DNA of 64,000 nucleotides from an uncultured Lachnospiraceae bacterium (GCA_903789615.1 CAIFEV010000001.1:62001-126000); one strand, 5' to 3'. Positions 10,046-20,811 are shown, numbered from the stretch's first letter. The notes: generated by a model from the sequence alone, not told the origin. Translations and numbers: made by a program.

Positions 10046-10813
10046 ATGAAAAAGACAGCGGTGATTACCGGCGGAACCCGGGGCATCGGGCTGGCGGCGG
10101 CCAGGAAACTTGGGAGTCTCGGCTGCAGCATTGTGATTTTTGCAAGCGGCGCGCAGGAGAAATATCAGCAGACCTTTGATGTGCTCACCGGCATGGGGAT
10201 CGACTGGATCTATGTGCGCGGGTCACTGGATGACAGCGATGACAGGAAGCGTCTGGTTGAAGAAGCCGTGAAGCGTTATGGCCGGATTGATATTCTGGTT
10301 AACGATGCCGGCGTGGCGCCGAAGGAACGCCGGGACCTTCTGGAGATGAGCGAGGAAAGTTTTGACCGCGTCATGGGGATAAATCTGAAGGGCACGATGT
10401 TCCTGACGCAGCTCGTTGCAAAGCAGATGATCGCGCAGGAGAAGATATTTACCCTTAAAGGGCATATTGTCAACGTGGGCTCCTGCTCGGCGGCGGTGTC
10501 ATCGGTTAACCGGGGCGAATACTGCATTTCCAAGGCGGGTGTGTCGATGATCACGACGCTTTTTGCCGACCGGCTGGCCCCGGAGGGAATTGTTGTCAAC
10601 GAGGTTCGTCCGGGGGTCATCGCCACAGATATGACGGCGAAGGTGAAGGAGAAGTATGACCGGATGTTTGCCGGGGATCAGTTCCCGATTGCCCGCTGGG
10701 GGCGTCCGGAGGAGGTGGCCGAGGCGATCGCGTTCTTCTGCTCGGATGCCGTGACGTACACGACGGGAAATTATCTGGATGTGGACGGCGGTTTCCATAT
10801 CCGCAGGCTGTGA
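10046..10813 (+). CDS. SDR family NAD(P)-dependent oxidoreductase (FabG-like)
   Basis: TAVITGGTRGIGLAAARKLG, NDAGVAP, YCISKAGVSMI; GGAGG RBS upstream of ATG 10046. Confidence 0.9.
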   Translation: MKKTAVITGGTRGIGLAAARKLGSLGCSIVIFASGAQEKYQQTFDVLTGMGIDWIYVRGSLDDSDDRKRLVEEAVKRYGRIDILVNDAGVAPKERRDLLEMSEESFDRVMGINLKGTMFLTQLVAKQMIAQEKIFTLKGHIVNVGSCSAAVSSVNRGEYCISKAGVSMITTLFADRLAPEGIVVNEVRPGVIATDMTAKVKEKYDRMFAGDQFPIARWGRPEEVAEAIAFFCSDAVTYTTGNYLDVDGGFHIRRL

Positions 10814-10824
10814 GGCGGTGTGCC

Positions 10825-12762
10825 ATGGATATCCGGGAGAAGAGGTGCCTGAATCTTGTGATCGGGTCGGGAGCAGCAGGCTATGCGGCGGCATTGCGCC
10901 TGCTGCAGCTCGGTGAGACGGACACACTGCTGGCGACAGACCATGTGAACGCCGGTACATCGCGCAACACGGGGTCGGACAAGCAGACATACTACAAGCT
11001 CTCCATGGCAGGAGCTTCGCCGGATTCGGTGCGGCAGATGGCCCGCGATCTCTTCAGCTGTCAGTGTGTGGACGGCGATACGGCTCTTGTTGAGGCCGCG
11101 CTCTCGGCGCGCTGCTTTTACTGGCTTGTGGAGATGGGGGTTCCGTTTCCTGCAACAGAGTACGGCGAGTATATGGGCTACCGGACGGATCACGACGCCA
11201 GCTGCCGCGCCACGAGTGCCGGCCCGTACACATCCCGTATGATGACGGAAGCACTGGAAAGAAGAGCCGGAGAGGAGAAGCTGGAGGTCCTTGACGGGCG
11301 GCAGCTGCTGAAAATCCTGACATCTGACGGGCGCGCTTACGGAGCTTTGTTTCTCGTATCGGAAGGCGGCCGTACTCCTGAAGCACAGATTATCTGGGCG
11401 GACAATGTGGTTCTTGCCACGGGGGCGCCGGCCGGAATGTATAAGGACAGTGTCTATCCGGCCAGCCAGACAGGCGGGTCCGGAGCGGCCTTTGAGGCGG
11501 GGGCGGCCGGAAAAAATCTGACGGAGTGGCAGTTCGGACTCGCGTCAAAAAATCCCCGCTGGAACGTCTCGGGGACATATATGCAGGTGCTGCCGCGCTT
11601 TGTCTCAACGAATGAGACCGGAGGCGATGAGCGGGAGTTTCTGATGGAATTTTACAAAGACCGCTATGAGATGCTGCAGAATATCTTCCTGAAAGGGTAT
11701 CAGTGGCCGTTTGACGCCCTGAAGGCGTCCGGCGGCTCATCGGTGATCGACCTGCTGGTGTATCAGGAGACAGTGGTGAGGAAGCGTCGGGTATTTCTTG
11801 ACTTCACGGAAAATCCCGGGAAAAGGGACATTGACTTCAATAAACTTCCGGAAGAGGCTGCGCAGTACCTCGTGAAAGCCGGTGCTGCATTCGGGAAACC
11901 GGTTGACAGGCTTGAGAAGATGAATCACCCGGCGGCTGACTTTTACCGGGAACACGGTGTGGATCTTCACCGGCAGCGGCTTGAGATCGCGCTCTGCGCG
12001 CAGCACAACAACGGCGGTCTTGCCGGAAATGCAGACTGGGAGACGGGGGTAGGGCATCTGTTTGCGGTCGGGGAGGTCAACGGGACGCACGGCGTCACGC
12101 GCCCCGGCGGAACGGCGCTCAATGCCGGCCAGTGCGGGGCACTCCGCGCAGCCGGATGCATCCGGCTGCGGCATCTGCATGAAACACTTTCGGTTCCGGG
12201 TGAGGAAATGCGGCTGGAAATGCGCAGGCAGGCATCCGGATTTCTGGCGCTGGCAGACGGGTGCCGCGGCACACAGAGCGTGGCCGAAGTCTGGAAGGGT
12301 GCGTCAGAGCGCATGAGCCGCTGCGGCGGCATCATCCGGGAAGCGGGACAGCTTGAAGACGCGCTTCGGGAAACGAAAGAGACCGTAAAGACTCTTGAAA
12401 AGCGGACAAAGAAGCCTTCCGGCAAAGAGCTCTGCGCGTGGTACCGGCTGCGGGACATGCTCCTTTCCCAGATCGTCTATCTGTCCGCAATGCTGGATTA
12501 CTGCCGCGGGGGCGGCGCGTCCCGCGGCTCGGCCCTGTACGTGGACTCTTCCGTCAGGCGCGGCTGTGACCGGTTTCCGGAGCAGCTCCGATACAGAACG
12601 GATGCGGGGACGTCCGGCGGACAGATTCAGGAGGCACATCTGGATCCGGTTACGCTTGACGCCTGCTGCACGCGGCGGCCTGTGAGGCCGATTCCGGATA
12701 CCGACTATTTCTTCGAGAACCAGTGGCGGGCTTACCGGGAAAGATGGAAAGAACAAACTTAA
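10825..12762 (+). CDS. FAD-binding fumarate-reductase/succinate-dehydrogenase-flavoprotein-like oxidoreductase
   Basis: LVIGSGAAGYAAALRL dinucleotide-binding motif, CAQHNNGG...GHLFAVGEVNGTHGVTRPGGTALNAGQCGALRAA. Confidence 0.85.
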   Translation: MDIREKRCLNLVIGSGAAGYAAALRLLQLGETDTLLATDHVNAGTSRNTGSDKQTYYKLSMAGASPDSVRQMARDLFSCQCVDGDTALVEAALSARCFYWLVEMGVPFPATEYGEYMGYRTDHDASCRATSAGPYTSRMMTEALERRAGEEKLEVLDGRQLLKILTSDGRAYGALFLVSEGGRTPEAQIIWADNVVLATGAPAGMYKDSVYPASQTGGSGAAFEAGAAGKNLTEWQFGLASKNPRWNVSGTYMQVLPRFVSTNETGGDEREFLMEFYKDRYEMLQNIFLKGYQWPFDALKASGGSSVIDLLVYQETVVRKRRVFLDFTENPGKRDIDFNKLPEEAAQYLVKAGAAFGKPVDRLEKMNHPAADFYREHGVDLHRQRLEIALCAQHNNGGLAGNADWETGVGHLFAVGEVNGTHGVTRPGGTALNAGQCGALRAAGCIRLRHLHETLSVPGEEMRLEMRRQASGFLALADGCRGTQSVAEVWKGASERMSRCGGIIREAGQLEDALRETKETVKTLEKRTKKPSGKELCAWYRLRDMLLSQIVYLSAMLDYCRGGGASRGSALYVDSSVRRGCDRFPEQLRYRTDAGTSGGQIQEAHLDPVTLDACCTRRPVRPIPDTDYFFENQWRAYRERWKEQT

Positions 12763-12872
12763 GAAACGGGAAGGACGGAATATGTCCGGCGCCGCAGACG
12801 CGCGCGCCGGGCATCTTTTATTCCAACGGCAAAAATGTTAGAATCTTTTTGTCTTAAGCAAAGGGGATTCTT

Positions 12873-14321
12873 ATGAGCCAGAGCGTAAAGAAAAATTACC
12901 TGTACAATCTGACCTATCAGATGCTGACCCTGATTCTGCCGCTCGTCACCACACCGTATGTGTCCCGGGTACTCGGTGCGCAGAATCTGGGTATCTACAG
13001 CTACACGCTCTCGATCAGCGCGTTTTTTATTCTGTTCGGGTCGCTCGGCATTGCAATGTACGGGCAGCGGGAGATCGCATTTGTCAGGGACAGCCGGGAG
13101 AAGCGCAGCAGTACGTTCTGGGAGATTGTGACGCTCAGAGCCATCACGATGCTTTTTTCGATCGTCATCTTTTACATCGCGTTTGTAAACGGGAACAATG
13201 ATTACCGGATGTACTACCGGATCCTGCTGCTGGAAATGATCGGCAACGTCGCCGACATCAGCTGGTTCTTTCAGGGGCTGGAGGATTTCCGGAAGACGGT
13301 TACGCGGAACATGGCCGTCAAGCTGGCGAGCGTGACCTGTATTTTTTTGTTTGTGCGAAGCGAGGACGATCTTCCCGTCTATTTCCTGATCTATGTGTTT
13401 TCAATTCTGCTGGGGAATCTTTCTCTCTGGCTGTATCTTCCGAAGCTCATATACGGGCCGAGGCGCGGGAAACTTCATGTTTTCCGGCACCTGAGGCCGA
13501 CGCTCGCGCTCTTCATCCCGCAGATCGCCGTTCAGGTCTATACGATTCTGGACCGGACCATGATCGGTGCGATCATCGCCGACAAGAGCGAGGTCGGGTA
13601 CTACGATCAGGCGCAGAAGATCGTCAAGATGCTTCTGACGGTCGTGACGTCAATCGGCACCGTTCTGATGCCCCGCATCGCCCACACGTATGCGTCCGGG
13701 GACATGGAGAAGGTGCACGGGTACATGCGCAAGTCCTTCCGGGCTGTTTTCTTTCTGGCTTTTCCGCTCATCTTCGGAATTATATCCGTATCGGATGCGT
13801 TTGTCCCCGCGTTCTTCGGTGCGGGCTACGACAAGGTCAGGATTCTGATGCCTGTCATCAGTCCGATTATGTTCCTCATCGGAATGAGCAATGTCACGGG
13901 GACGCAGTATCTGCTCCCGACCATGCGGCAGAAGGAGTACACGATCTCGGTGCTGGCCGGGTCGGGTGTGAATTTCTGCATGAACGCACTGCTCATTCCG
14001 CATTTCGGCGCACTCGGCGCCTCCATCGGCACGGTCATCGCCGAGACGGCCGTGACCGGTGTCCAGATTTTCTTTACGCGCCATGACTTTCAGTGGCTGC
14101 GGATCATCCGGTCGATGGGACCGTACCTGCTCGCAGCACTTGCGATGTTTGCGGGGTGCCTTGCATTTCGGCATTTTATCCCGGCGGGATGGAGCTCTGT
14201 CATCGGACAGGTTGTCGTCAGTGCACTTCTTTACGGCGGGATCCTGATGCTCATGAAGGACCCGTGTGTGTATATGTTTCTTAATGCGGTGAAGAAAAGA
14301 GGCAGAAAGAGTAAAGAATAA
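12873..14321 (+). CDS. Oligosaccharide/polysaccharide flippase (Wzx/MVF superfamily)
   Basis: KKNYLYNLTYQMLTLILPLVTTPYVSRVLGAQNLGIYSYTLSISAFFILFGSLGIAMYGQREIA; multiple TM. Confidence 0.9.
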   Translation: MSQSVKKNYLYNLTYQMLTLILPLVTTPYVSRVLGAQNLGIYSYTLSISAFFILFGSLGIAMYGQREIAFVRDSREKRSSTFWEIVTLRAITMLFSIVIFYIAFVNGNNDYRMYYRILLLEMIGNVADISWFFQGLEDFRKTVTRNMAVKLASVTCIFLFVRSEDDLPVYFLIYVFSILLGNLSLWLYLPKLIYGPRRGKLHVFRHLRPTLALFIPQIAVQVYTILDRTMIGAIIADKSEVGYYDQAQKIVKMLLTVVTSIGTVLMPRIAHTYASGDMEKVHGYMRKSFRAVFFLAFPLIFGIISVSDAFVPAFFGAGYDKVRILMPVISPIMFLIGMSNVTGTQYLLPTMRQKEYTISVLAGSGVNFCMNALLIPHFGALGASIGTVIAETAVTGVQIFFTRHDFQWLRIIRSMGPYLLAALAMFAGCLAFRHFIPAGWSSVIGQVVVSALLYGGILMLMKDPCVYMFLNAVKKRGRKSKE

Positions 14322-14345
14322 CAGGAATATCAGCGGGAGGCACAA

Positions 14346-15068
14346 ATGTTTATTCTGGAAGCACTTGACTGGATGATCGCCATCTACGTGCTGGCGGCAC
14401 TTCTCCCGGCGATTTTTCTCATGCGCTACATCTACAAGATGGACACGTATGAGAAGGAGCCGGCGTATCTTCTCTGGGGCTGTATCCTGCGCGGCGTTCT
14501 CGCGGCGCTCGTGTCCATCATCCTGGAGATGATCGGGGAAAATCTTTTGGGGATCAGCCCGGTCGACAAGAATTCGGTCACATACACGGCGCTGCTGGCA
14601 TTTTTTGTCGTCGCGGTAGTCGAGGAGGGCACGAAGTATTTCTTCATGGGGCGCCTTACCTGGCATGATCCCAACTTCAACTATCTGTTTGATGCCATCG
14701 TTTACTCGGCATTCACCTCACTTGGCTTCGCGGCTTTTGAAAACGTGAAGTATGTGTTCTCCTACGGCCTTGGCGTGGCCCTCACGCGGGCGGTTCTCGC
14801 CGTTCCGGGGCATCTGGGTTTCTCGGTGGTCTTCGGGTATTTTTACGGTCGCGCGAAGCTGGCAGGGGACAGAGGCGCAAAAGCTCTTAGCGCCGTGGAC
14901 ATCGCCGTCGGCTACGCGCTTGCTGTATTTCTGCACGGGTTCTACGATTTCTGCGCGATGATGAATACCAGTCAGTCTATGGCGCTGTTCATCGCATTTG
15001 TCGTGATTATGTATGTCGTGATCATCCTGCTGCTGCGCCGGGAGTCAAAGCACAACCGCCCGGTGTGA
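14346..15068 (+). CDS. PrsW-type intramembrane metalloprotease family protein
   Basis: VVEEGTKYFF (EExxK), FDAIVYSAFTSLGFAAFENVKY, HGFYDF motifs in a polytopic protein. Confidence 0.85.
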   Translation: MFILEALDWMIAIYVLAALLPAIFLMRYIYKMDTYEKEPAYLLWGCILRGVLAALVSIILEMIGENLLGISPVDKNSVTYTALLAFFVVAVVEEGTKYFFMGRLTWHDPNFNYLFDAIVYSAFTSLGFAAFENVKYVFSYGLGVALTRAVLAVPGHLGFSVVFGYFYGRAKLAGDRGAKALSAVDIAVGYALAVFLHGFYDFCAMMNTSQSMALFIAFVVIMYVVIILLLRRESKHNRPV

Positions 15069-15151
15069 GGCGCGCGTGACATGGCGCAGTGGTTTGTGCT
15101 AAAGTAGAAGTGTTAACGAAAATAACGGCAGAACAGGCAGAGGAGAAGCAT

Positions 15152-15523
15152 ATGGTTAAGATCAGCACAGACAAGGCACCGGCCGCCATCGGCCCGTATT
15201 CCCAGGCAGTTTCGGCAAATGGTTTCATCTTCGCTTCCGGGCAGACACCAGTAAGTCCGGAGACCGGAAAGTTTGAAGGCGGCATTGAGGAACAGGCCGA
15301 GCAGGCCTGCAAAAATGTCGGTGAGATTCTTGCGGCCGGCGGCAGCGGATTTGACAAGGTCGTGAAGACGACCTGCTTCCTCGCGGATATCGCGGATTTC
15401 AAGGCGTTCAACGGTGTGTACGCGAAGTACTTCACGTCCAAGCCGGCGCGCAGCTGTGTGGCGGTGAAGGACCTTCCGCTCGGCGTCCTCTGCGAAATCG
15501 AGGCGATCGCCGTCAAGGACTGA
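15152..15523 (+). CDS. RidA family enamine/imine deaminase
   Basis: KISTDKAPAAIGPYSQAVSANGFIFASGQTPVSPETG...ARSCVAVKDLPLGVLCEIEAIAV. Confidence 0.95.
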   Translation: MVKISTDKAPAAIGPYSQAVSANGFIFASGQTPVSPETGKFEGGIEEQAEQACKNVGEILAAGGSGFDKVVKTTCFLADIADFKAFNGVYAKYFTSKPARSCVAVKDLPLGVLCEIEAIAVKD

Positions 15524-15527
15524 TGCG

Positions 15528-16559
15528 ATGAGAAGAGCACTGTTTATCGGCGGTACGGGCACGATCAGCACGGCCATCGTGAGAAGGCTGCTCGCGTCCG
15601 GCATCTGGGAAGTATGGCTTCTCAACCGGGGAAGCAGGAGCGGCCTGTTTGACGGCCCGGTTCACGAGATACGCGCCGACATTCACGACCCTGGGGCGGC
15701 AAAAGCGGCGCTTGCAGGAATGGATTTTGACTGCGTATGTGAATTTGTCGGCTTTCAGGAGGAGGATGTACGGCGCGACTATGAGCTGTTCAAGGGCAGA
15801 ACGGGACAGTACATCTTCACGAGCTCCGCATCGGCCTATCACAAGCCGGCGGCCTCGTACATCGTGAGCGAGGGCACGTCGCTTTCCAACCCGTACTGGG
15901 AGTACTCCCGCGGGAAGATTGCGTGCGAGGATTTTCTGATGCGCAAGTACCGTGAGGAACAGTTTCCTGTCACGATCGTACGCCCGAGCCACACCTACTG
16001 CGAGCGGTCGATCCCGACTGCGCTTCACGGCGCGAAGGGTTCCTGGCAGGTTATCTCGCGTATGATGGAAGGCAAACCGGTTATTGTGCACGGCGACGGC
16101 AGCTCGCTGTGGACGCTCACCTTCAGCACCGATTTCGCGGTCGGCTATACCGGTCTGATGGGCAATGAAGCCGCCATCGGCGAGGCATTTCAGATCACCG
16201 GAGACGAGACGCTCACCTGGGATCAGATCTACCGCACGATCGGCGGGGCACTGGGCGTCACGCCGCATCTGTTCCATGTCTCCTCGGATTTTCTCGCGGC
16301 TGCGGGAAAGCCGGCAGGGTATGATTTCAGAGGCGCGCTGCTGGGTGACAAGGCGGTTTCGGTGCGGTTTGACAACCGGAAGCTCAAGAGACTTGTCCCG
16401 CAGATGCGCACAAATGTGCCGTTTCATGAGGGTGTGCGCATCGCGCTTTCCTACATACAGGAGCACCCGGAGTGCCGCAGGCCGGATCCGGACTTTGACG
16501 TGTGGTGTGACAAGGTCGTGAAGGCACAGGAGGCGGCCGTACATCTCTTTGACTGCTGA
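15528..16559 (+). CDS. NAD-dependent epimerase/dehydratase family protein
   Basis: RALFIGGTGTISTAIVRRLLASG; extended SDR-like architecture. Confidence 0.85.
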   Translation: MRRALFIGGTGTISTAIVRRLLASGIWEVWLLNRGSRSGLFDGPVHEIRADIHDPGAAKAALAGMDFDCVCEFVGFQEEDVRRDYELFKGRTGQYIFTSSASAYHKPAASYIVSEGTSLSNPYWEYSRGKIACEDFLMRKYREEQFPVTIVRPSHTYCERSIPTALHGAKGSWQVISRMMEGKPVIVHGDGSSLWTLTFSTDFAVGYTGLMGNEAAIGEAFQITGDETLTWDQIYRTIGGALGVTPHLFHVSSDFLAAAGKPAGYDFRGALLGDKAVSVRFDNRKLKRLVPQMRTNVPFHEGVRIALSYIQEHPECRRPDPDFDVWCDKVVKAQEAAVHLFDC

Positions 16560-16595
16560 GGACTTTTAACATTTTCACAGGAAGGAGAGAACGGC

Positions 16596-17141
16596 ATGTC
16601 GGCTGAATACGAATATACGCAGGAGCGGATCGATATCTATGACTGTGACCGGCGTCCGACCGGGCGCACTAAACCCCGGCACGGCGAAGGATCGCGCCTC
16701 GCGCCGGACGAATACATGCTCTATGCACTGACGCTGATTGAAAATGAAGCGGGAGAATTCCTCATCACGCGGCGGACCATGGACAAGAAGTGGGCCGCCG
16801 GTGCGTGGGAGATCCCGGGCGGCGGCGTGAGCCAGGGGGAGACGAGCCGGAAGGCGGCGGACCGCGAGGCATATGAAGAGACGGGGATCTCCGTGACAGG
16901 AGCAGAACCGGTCTCGGTCTATACCTACCGCAACGATGACGCGGAGGGCGGCGACAACTATTTCTGCGACATCTATCATTTCCGTCTGGACTTTACCCCG
17001 GAACAGGTAAAAGTCGAAGAGGACGAGGTTTCCGGCTGGAAACTGGCGACCCTGACGGAAATGCGCAGACTGGCGGAAAGCGACGGCTTTCTGCACTACA
17101 AAAGGATCTGCGAAGCTCTGAAAGCAGAAAATAAAGTTTGA
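16596..17141 (+). CDS. NUDIX hydrolase
   Basis: Nudix box GGGVSQGETSRKAADREAYEETGI (GX5EX7REUXEEXGU-like). Confidence 0.92.
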   Translation: MSAEYEYTQERIDIYDCDRRPTGRTKPRHGEGSRLAPDEYMLYALTLIENEAGEFLITRRTMDKKWAAGAWEIPGGGVSQGETSRKAADREAYEETGISVTGAEPVSVYTYRNDDAEGGDNYFCDIYHFRLDFTPEQVKVEEDEVSGWKLATLTEMRRLAESDGFLHYKRICEALKAENKV

Positions 17142-17150
17142 AAATCAAAT

Positions 17151-17185
17151 AAACCCCGAGGCTTTCTTTTGCCCCGGGGTTTTTC
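17151..17185. terminator. Terminator between convergent NUDIX and ABC genes
   Basis: AAACCCCGAGGC-TTTCTTTT-GCCCCGGGGTTTTT. Confidence 0.85.
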
Positions 17186-20100
17186 TTACTCTGTTCTCAG
17201 TGCCTCGACCGGATCGGAACGGGAAGCCTTGCGTGCCGGGAAGAGGCCGCTTATGAGAGTCAGAGCGACACTTAAAGCTATGAGCGCCAGGGCAGCCATT
17301 GGCGGCATCGACGCGGTTATGTCCTGTCTCCCGGCGATGCGCAGGATGACGGCGTTGGTCGGTATGAGAAGCAGCAGCGCAATTCCGATACCCATCAGCC
17401 CGGCAAGGAGTCCGGTGATAAATGTCTCCGCGTTGAAGATCTGTCCGACGTTGCGTTTGGAGGCGCCGATGGCGCGCAGAATGCCGATTTCCTTCCTGCG
17501 CTCAAGCACGCTGATGTGTGTGATGACGCCGATCATGATCGAGCTCACGACAAGCGATATGGCGACGAACGCGATGAGAACCCAGCTGATCACGTTGATG
17601 ATTCTCGTGACAGAGGTCATCATCGTTCCGACGATGTCGGTGTAGGTGACGGTCTTGTCTTCCTGACCGGCGTCTTTCATCTGCTGGTTGTAGCCATCAA
17701 GAATCGTTTCGATCTGCGCCTTCGCGTCAAAGTCGTCCGGATAGATCGTTATCTCCGACGGGCTGTCTTCTGCCGCGTACCCCAGTGACGCCAGATTCGC
17801 CTCATACGATGAGGAGTTACCTGAGAGCATCGAACTGAAGATCTGCTGCATCTCCTGCATCCCCATGTTCAGCGAAATCGCCGACTGAAACGCATCCATA
17901 TCAAAGGAGAAGGCGTTCGGAATCTGCTGCGCCATAGACTCCATTGCCTGGCTTACCGAAGCGGAAACAACCGTCCCGATCTGCTGCGTCACCGTCTGCA
18001 TGTACGAACCGAGCTGCGCGCCCAGGACCTGTGCCAACTGGTTTTCGATGTCCGTGAAACTGACCATCTGCTTCAGATCGTCCGTGAGGATTTTCTGTCC
18101 CTGCTCCCCGAGCAGAAACGCCTGAAAATCCGCGGAGAAAGAGTCGGCAAATCCGCCGGATTTCGCGTAGTTCTGGTACGCTGCGGCCACATCGGAAAGA
18201 AGCTGCTTCTGCTGATCAGATGTCAGTGTGAGATTCTGTGCGATCTGTGACATGTATCGGCGGATGATTTCCTGTCCGTCCGCACCGGAAACATACTGTG
18301 AAAATCCATTGGTCAGCTCGTCGCGGTTTGTCGGAAGGGATTTGTTTTCAGAGGCAAGCTGCTTCACGTATCCGTCCATCAGTTCCTGATACATGCTGTT
18401 TACCAGACCTGCGGCTTCAGAGCTTCCGGCGTTCTTTCCGGCAAAATCCGACAGGTCGCGGCTGATGATCTGCTGTACCTCGCCGGACTGCAAAAACGCT
18501 TGTATCCCGTTGTCCAGTGTCGAACTGTCCAGATACCCGGATGCAACATCCGTGAAAATTTTCTTCAGATCAATGCCGGATGTGTCGATATGGATCTGCG
18601 ACAGAGCCGATTCAAGATCTGCCCCGTTAAAGTCCGGCATGCTGATCTGAGAGGACAGGGAAGAAAGATCCAGCTGTCCCGCGTCAAAGGTCAGCTTTCC
18701 GGCATCAAACTGAAACGCCTGGGAAAGCTTGTCCGTGTCAACCGAAAAGAGGGCGGAAGGATCCAGGCTCTCACTGCTCACACCGAACGCCTCCCCGGTG
18801 AAGATATTCGTGTCCGGCGAGGAGAGCTGCGCGAGCACCGGCGCACTCTGAGCGCTGCTCTCCATTACATGCCGGATGAGGTCCGGTGTATAGGCAATTC
18901 CCGCGCTAAGCATGCTGACGGCCGATTCGGCCGCCGGCTGTACGACGCCGACGACGGTCAGAGGTTCGCTGTTTTCTGCGAGCTGTCTGACATAGTCCTC
19001 ATCGTTGCTGCGATCGGCCCACACGCCAAGCGACTCGTCCCAGGTGTACAGGTCGGAGTTGTTCACCAGCTTAAACTGCGCGCCCATGAGCTCATCATAT
19101 GAATAGGCCGTTTCGTCGGTGCTCTCCGACACCGTGCTCCCGGTGTCATCGCTTAAACTGTCGACGATCGCCTGCAGCGCGCTGTAGTCCTTCACGCCCA
19201 GCGTGTAGAGCGTCATATCGGAGATGGAACCGTTAGCGGAGAGCACGACAACCGCTTCGTTGTAATTCTGCGGCCAGTGGCCGGCCTTCACGTCATAAGC
19301 GCTGCTGTACAGATCCGCATCAGACGGCAGAACGGAAAATACGCTCGTGGAAAAGGAAGAACTGTACAGAGAAGAGGATGGCACGAGCCCCGTTGAGTTT
19401 AAAAGCCGGTTCGGGTTCACCTGATAGACGCTTTCCCCGTCCAGACGGAAGATCTGCGGCGTGACGTCATAGGAATATTCGATGGAGCGGGAGAGTCCGT
19501 CAATACCGGTCGTCCCGGTGTCCAGCCATTCCTTCAGGGATTTCAGGTCGTTTTTGGACACCTGCGAGACCATCTTCCCGATTGTGTCCCGTTCGACGGC
19601 CGCGTCCTGCGTGCTGTTTACGCTGCTTCCGGAAGCAGAGTCGCCTCCTGTCATCATGGACGCAAGATCCACCGAGGATTTCCGGATCTGGAGCGGATAC
19701 TCACTGAGCGTCTCCTCCTCGGTGCTCTTGATGAACATATTCACGCCGTTTGAGAGCGAGAGGATCAGCGCGATGCCGATGATGCCGATCGACCCGGCGA
19801 AGGAGACAAGAGTCGTCCGGGCCTTTTTGGTCATCAGATTATTAAAGGAAAGAGACAGCGCGGTCAGAAACGACATCGAGCTTTTGCCCATGTTCCTGTG
19901 CTGCGGCGGCGCCACAGCCAGCTCGTCGATGACAAATGGATCCGAATCCGAGGTGATGACACCGTCCTTCAGAGTGACGATTCTGGTGGCGTAGCTGCGG
20001 GCCAGTTCCGGGTTGTGGGTCACCATCACGACGAGCCGGTCTTTAGCCACTTCCTTCAGAAGATCCATGACCTGGATGGAGGTTTCGGTGTCCAGAGCGC

Positions 20101-20608
20101 CGGTCGGTTCATCGGCAAGCAGGATGGCCGGGTTGTTCACCAGCGCTCTGGCAATGGCCACGCGCTGCATCTGTCCGCCGGAAAGCTGCCCCGGTTTCTT
20201 TTCAATCTGCTCTCCGAGCCCGACTTTTGTCAGCGCCTCGCGGGCGCGCTCCCGCCGCTCGCTCCGGGAGATTCCGGAGATAGTCAGGGCAAGTTCAACA
20301 TTGGCCAGAATGGACTGGTGCGGGATCAGGTTGTAGGACTGGAAGATGAAGCCGATGGTATGATTGCGGTAGCTGTCCCAGTCGCGGTCTTTATACTGTT
20401 TCGTGGAGATGCCGTTAATGATGAGGTCGCCGCTGTCGTACTTGTCCAGGCCTCCAATGATGTTGAGCATGGTGCTCTTGCCGGAGCCGGAAGGCCCCAG
20501 AATGGCGACAAACTCGTTGTCGCGCAGGTTCAGGGATACGTCATCCAGCGCCTTCTGGACGAGTGTCCCCGTTTTATATTCCTTGCAGATGTTTTTAAGC
20601 TGCAGCAT
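17186..20608 (-). CDS. MacB-like ABC transporter: fused ATPase and FtsX-type permease with large extracytoplasmic domain
   Basis: N-terminal GPSGSGKSTMLN...LSGGQMQRVAIARALVNNPAILLADEPTGALD; C-terminal FtsX-like TM block (RRKEIGILRAIGASKRNVGQIF). Confidence 0.92.
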   Translation of the reverse strand: MLQLKNICKEYKTGTLVQKALDDVSLNLRDNEFVAILGPSGSGKSTMLNIIGGLDKYDSGDLIINGISTKQYKDRDWDSYRNHTIGFIFQSYNLIPHQSILANVELALTISGISRSERRERAREALTKVGLGEQIEKKPGQLSGGQMQRVAIARALVNNPAILLADEPTGALDTETSIQVMDLLKEVAKDRLVVMVTHNPELARSYATRIVTLKDGVITSDSDPFVIDELAVAPPQHRNMGKSSMSFLTALSLSFNNLMTKKARTTLVSFAGSIGIIGIALILSLSNGVNMFIKSTEEETLSEYPLQIRKSSVDLASMMTGGDSASGSSVNSTQDAAVERDTIGKMVSQVSKNDLKSLKEWLDTGTTGIDGLSRSIEYSYDVTPQIFRLDGESVYQVNPNRLLNSTGLVPSSSLYSSSFSTSVFSVLPSDADLYSSAYDVKAGHWPQNYNEAVVVLSANGSISDMTLYTLGVKDYSALQAIVDSLSDDTGSTVSESTDETAYSYDELMGAQFKLVNNSDLYTWDESLGVWADRSNDEDYVRQLAENSEPLTVVGVVQPAAESAVSMLSAGIAYTPDLIRHVMESSAQSAPVLAQLSSPDTNIFTGEAFGVSSESLDPSALFSVDTDKLSQAFQFDAGKLTFDAGQLDLSSLSSQISMPDFNGADLESALSQIHIDTSGIDLKKIFTDVASGYLDSSTLDNGIQAFLQSGEVQQIISRDLSDFAGKNAGSSEAAGLVNSMYQELMDGYVKQLASENKSLPTNRDELTNGFSQYVSGADGQEIIRRYMSQIAQNLTLTSDQQKQLLSDVAAAYQNYAKSGGFADSFSADFQAFLLGEQGQKILTDDLKQMVSFTDIENQLAQVLGAQLGSYMQTVTQQIGTVVSASVSQAMESMAQQIPNAFSFDMDAFQSAISLNMGMQEMQQIFSSMLSGNSSSYEANLASLGYAAEDSPSEITIYPDDFDAKAQIETILDGYNQQMKDAGQEDKTVTYTDIVGTMMTSVTRIINVISWVLIAFVAISLVVSSIMIGVITHISVLERRKEIGILRAIGASKRNVGQIFNAETFITGLLAGLMGIGIALLLLIPTNAVILRIAGRQDITASMPPMAALALIALSVALTLISGLFPARKASRSDPVEALRTE

Positions 20609-20811
20609 AGGTGAAAAAACTCCTGTTTATCCTCATAATCCGTAGCCCTCAGTATACCATTGTGTATATGGATGACAAAATTATCTTTTCGTAAAAACGG
20701 TGAGGGAAGGTGCGGGAAGTGCAGCAAACTTCTGACGCGGCTTTGTAGGGCGGCGCAAAATATGGTACAGTTATGTAAGAAACAGGAGCATTTGTGCTCA
20801 GGGGAGTTTGC

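Noticed and set aside
13650-16544. Large - strand ORFs opposite the flippase and epimerase genes (13650-14666, 15513-16544)
   Set aside because: Shadow ORFs of well-supported + strand genes.
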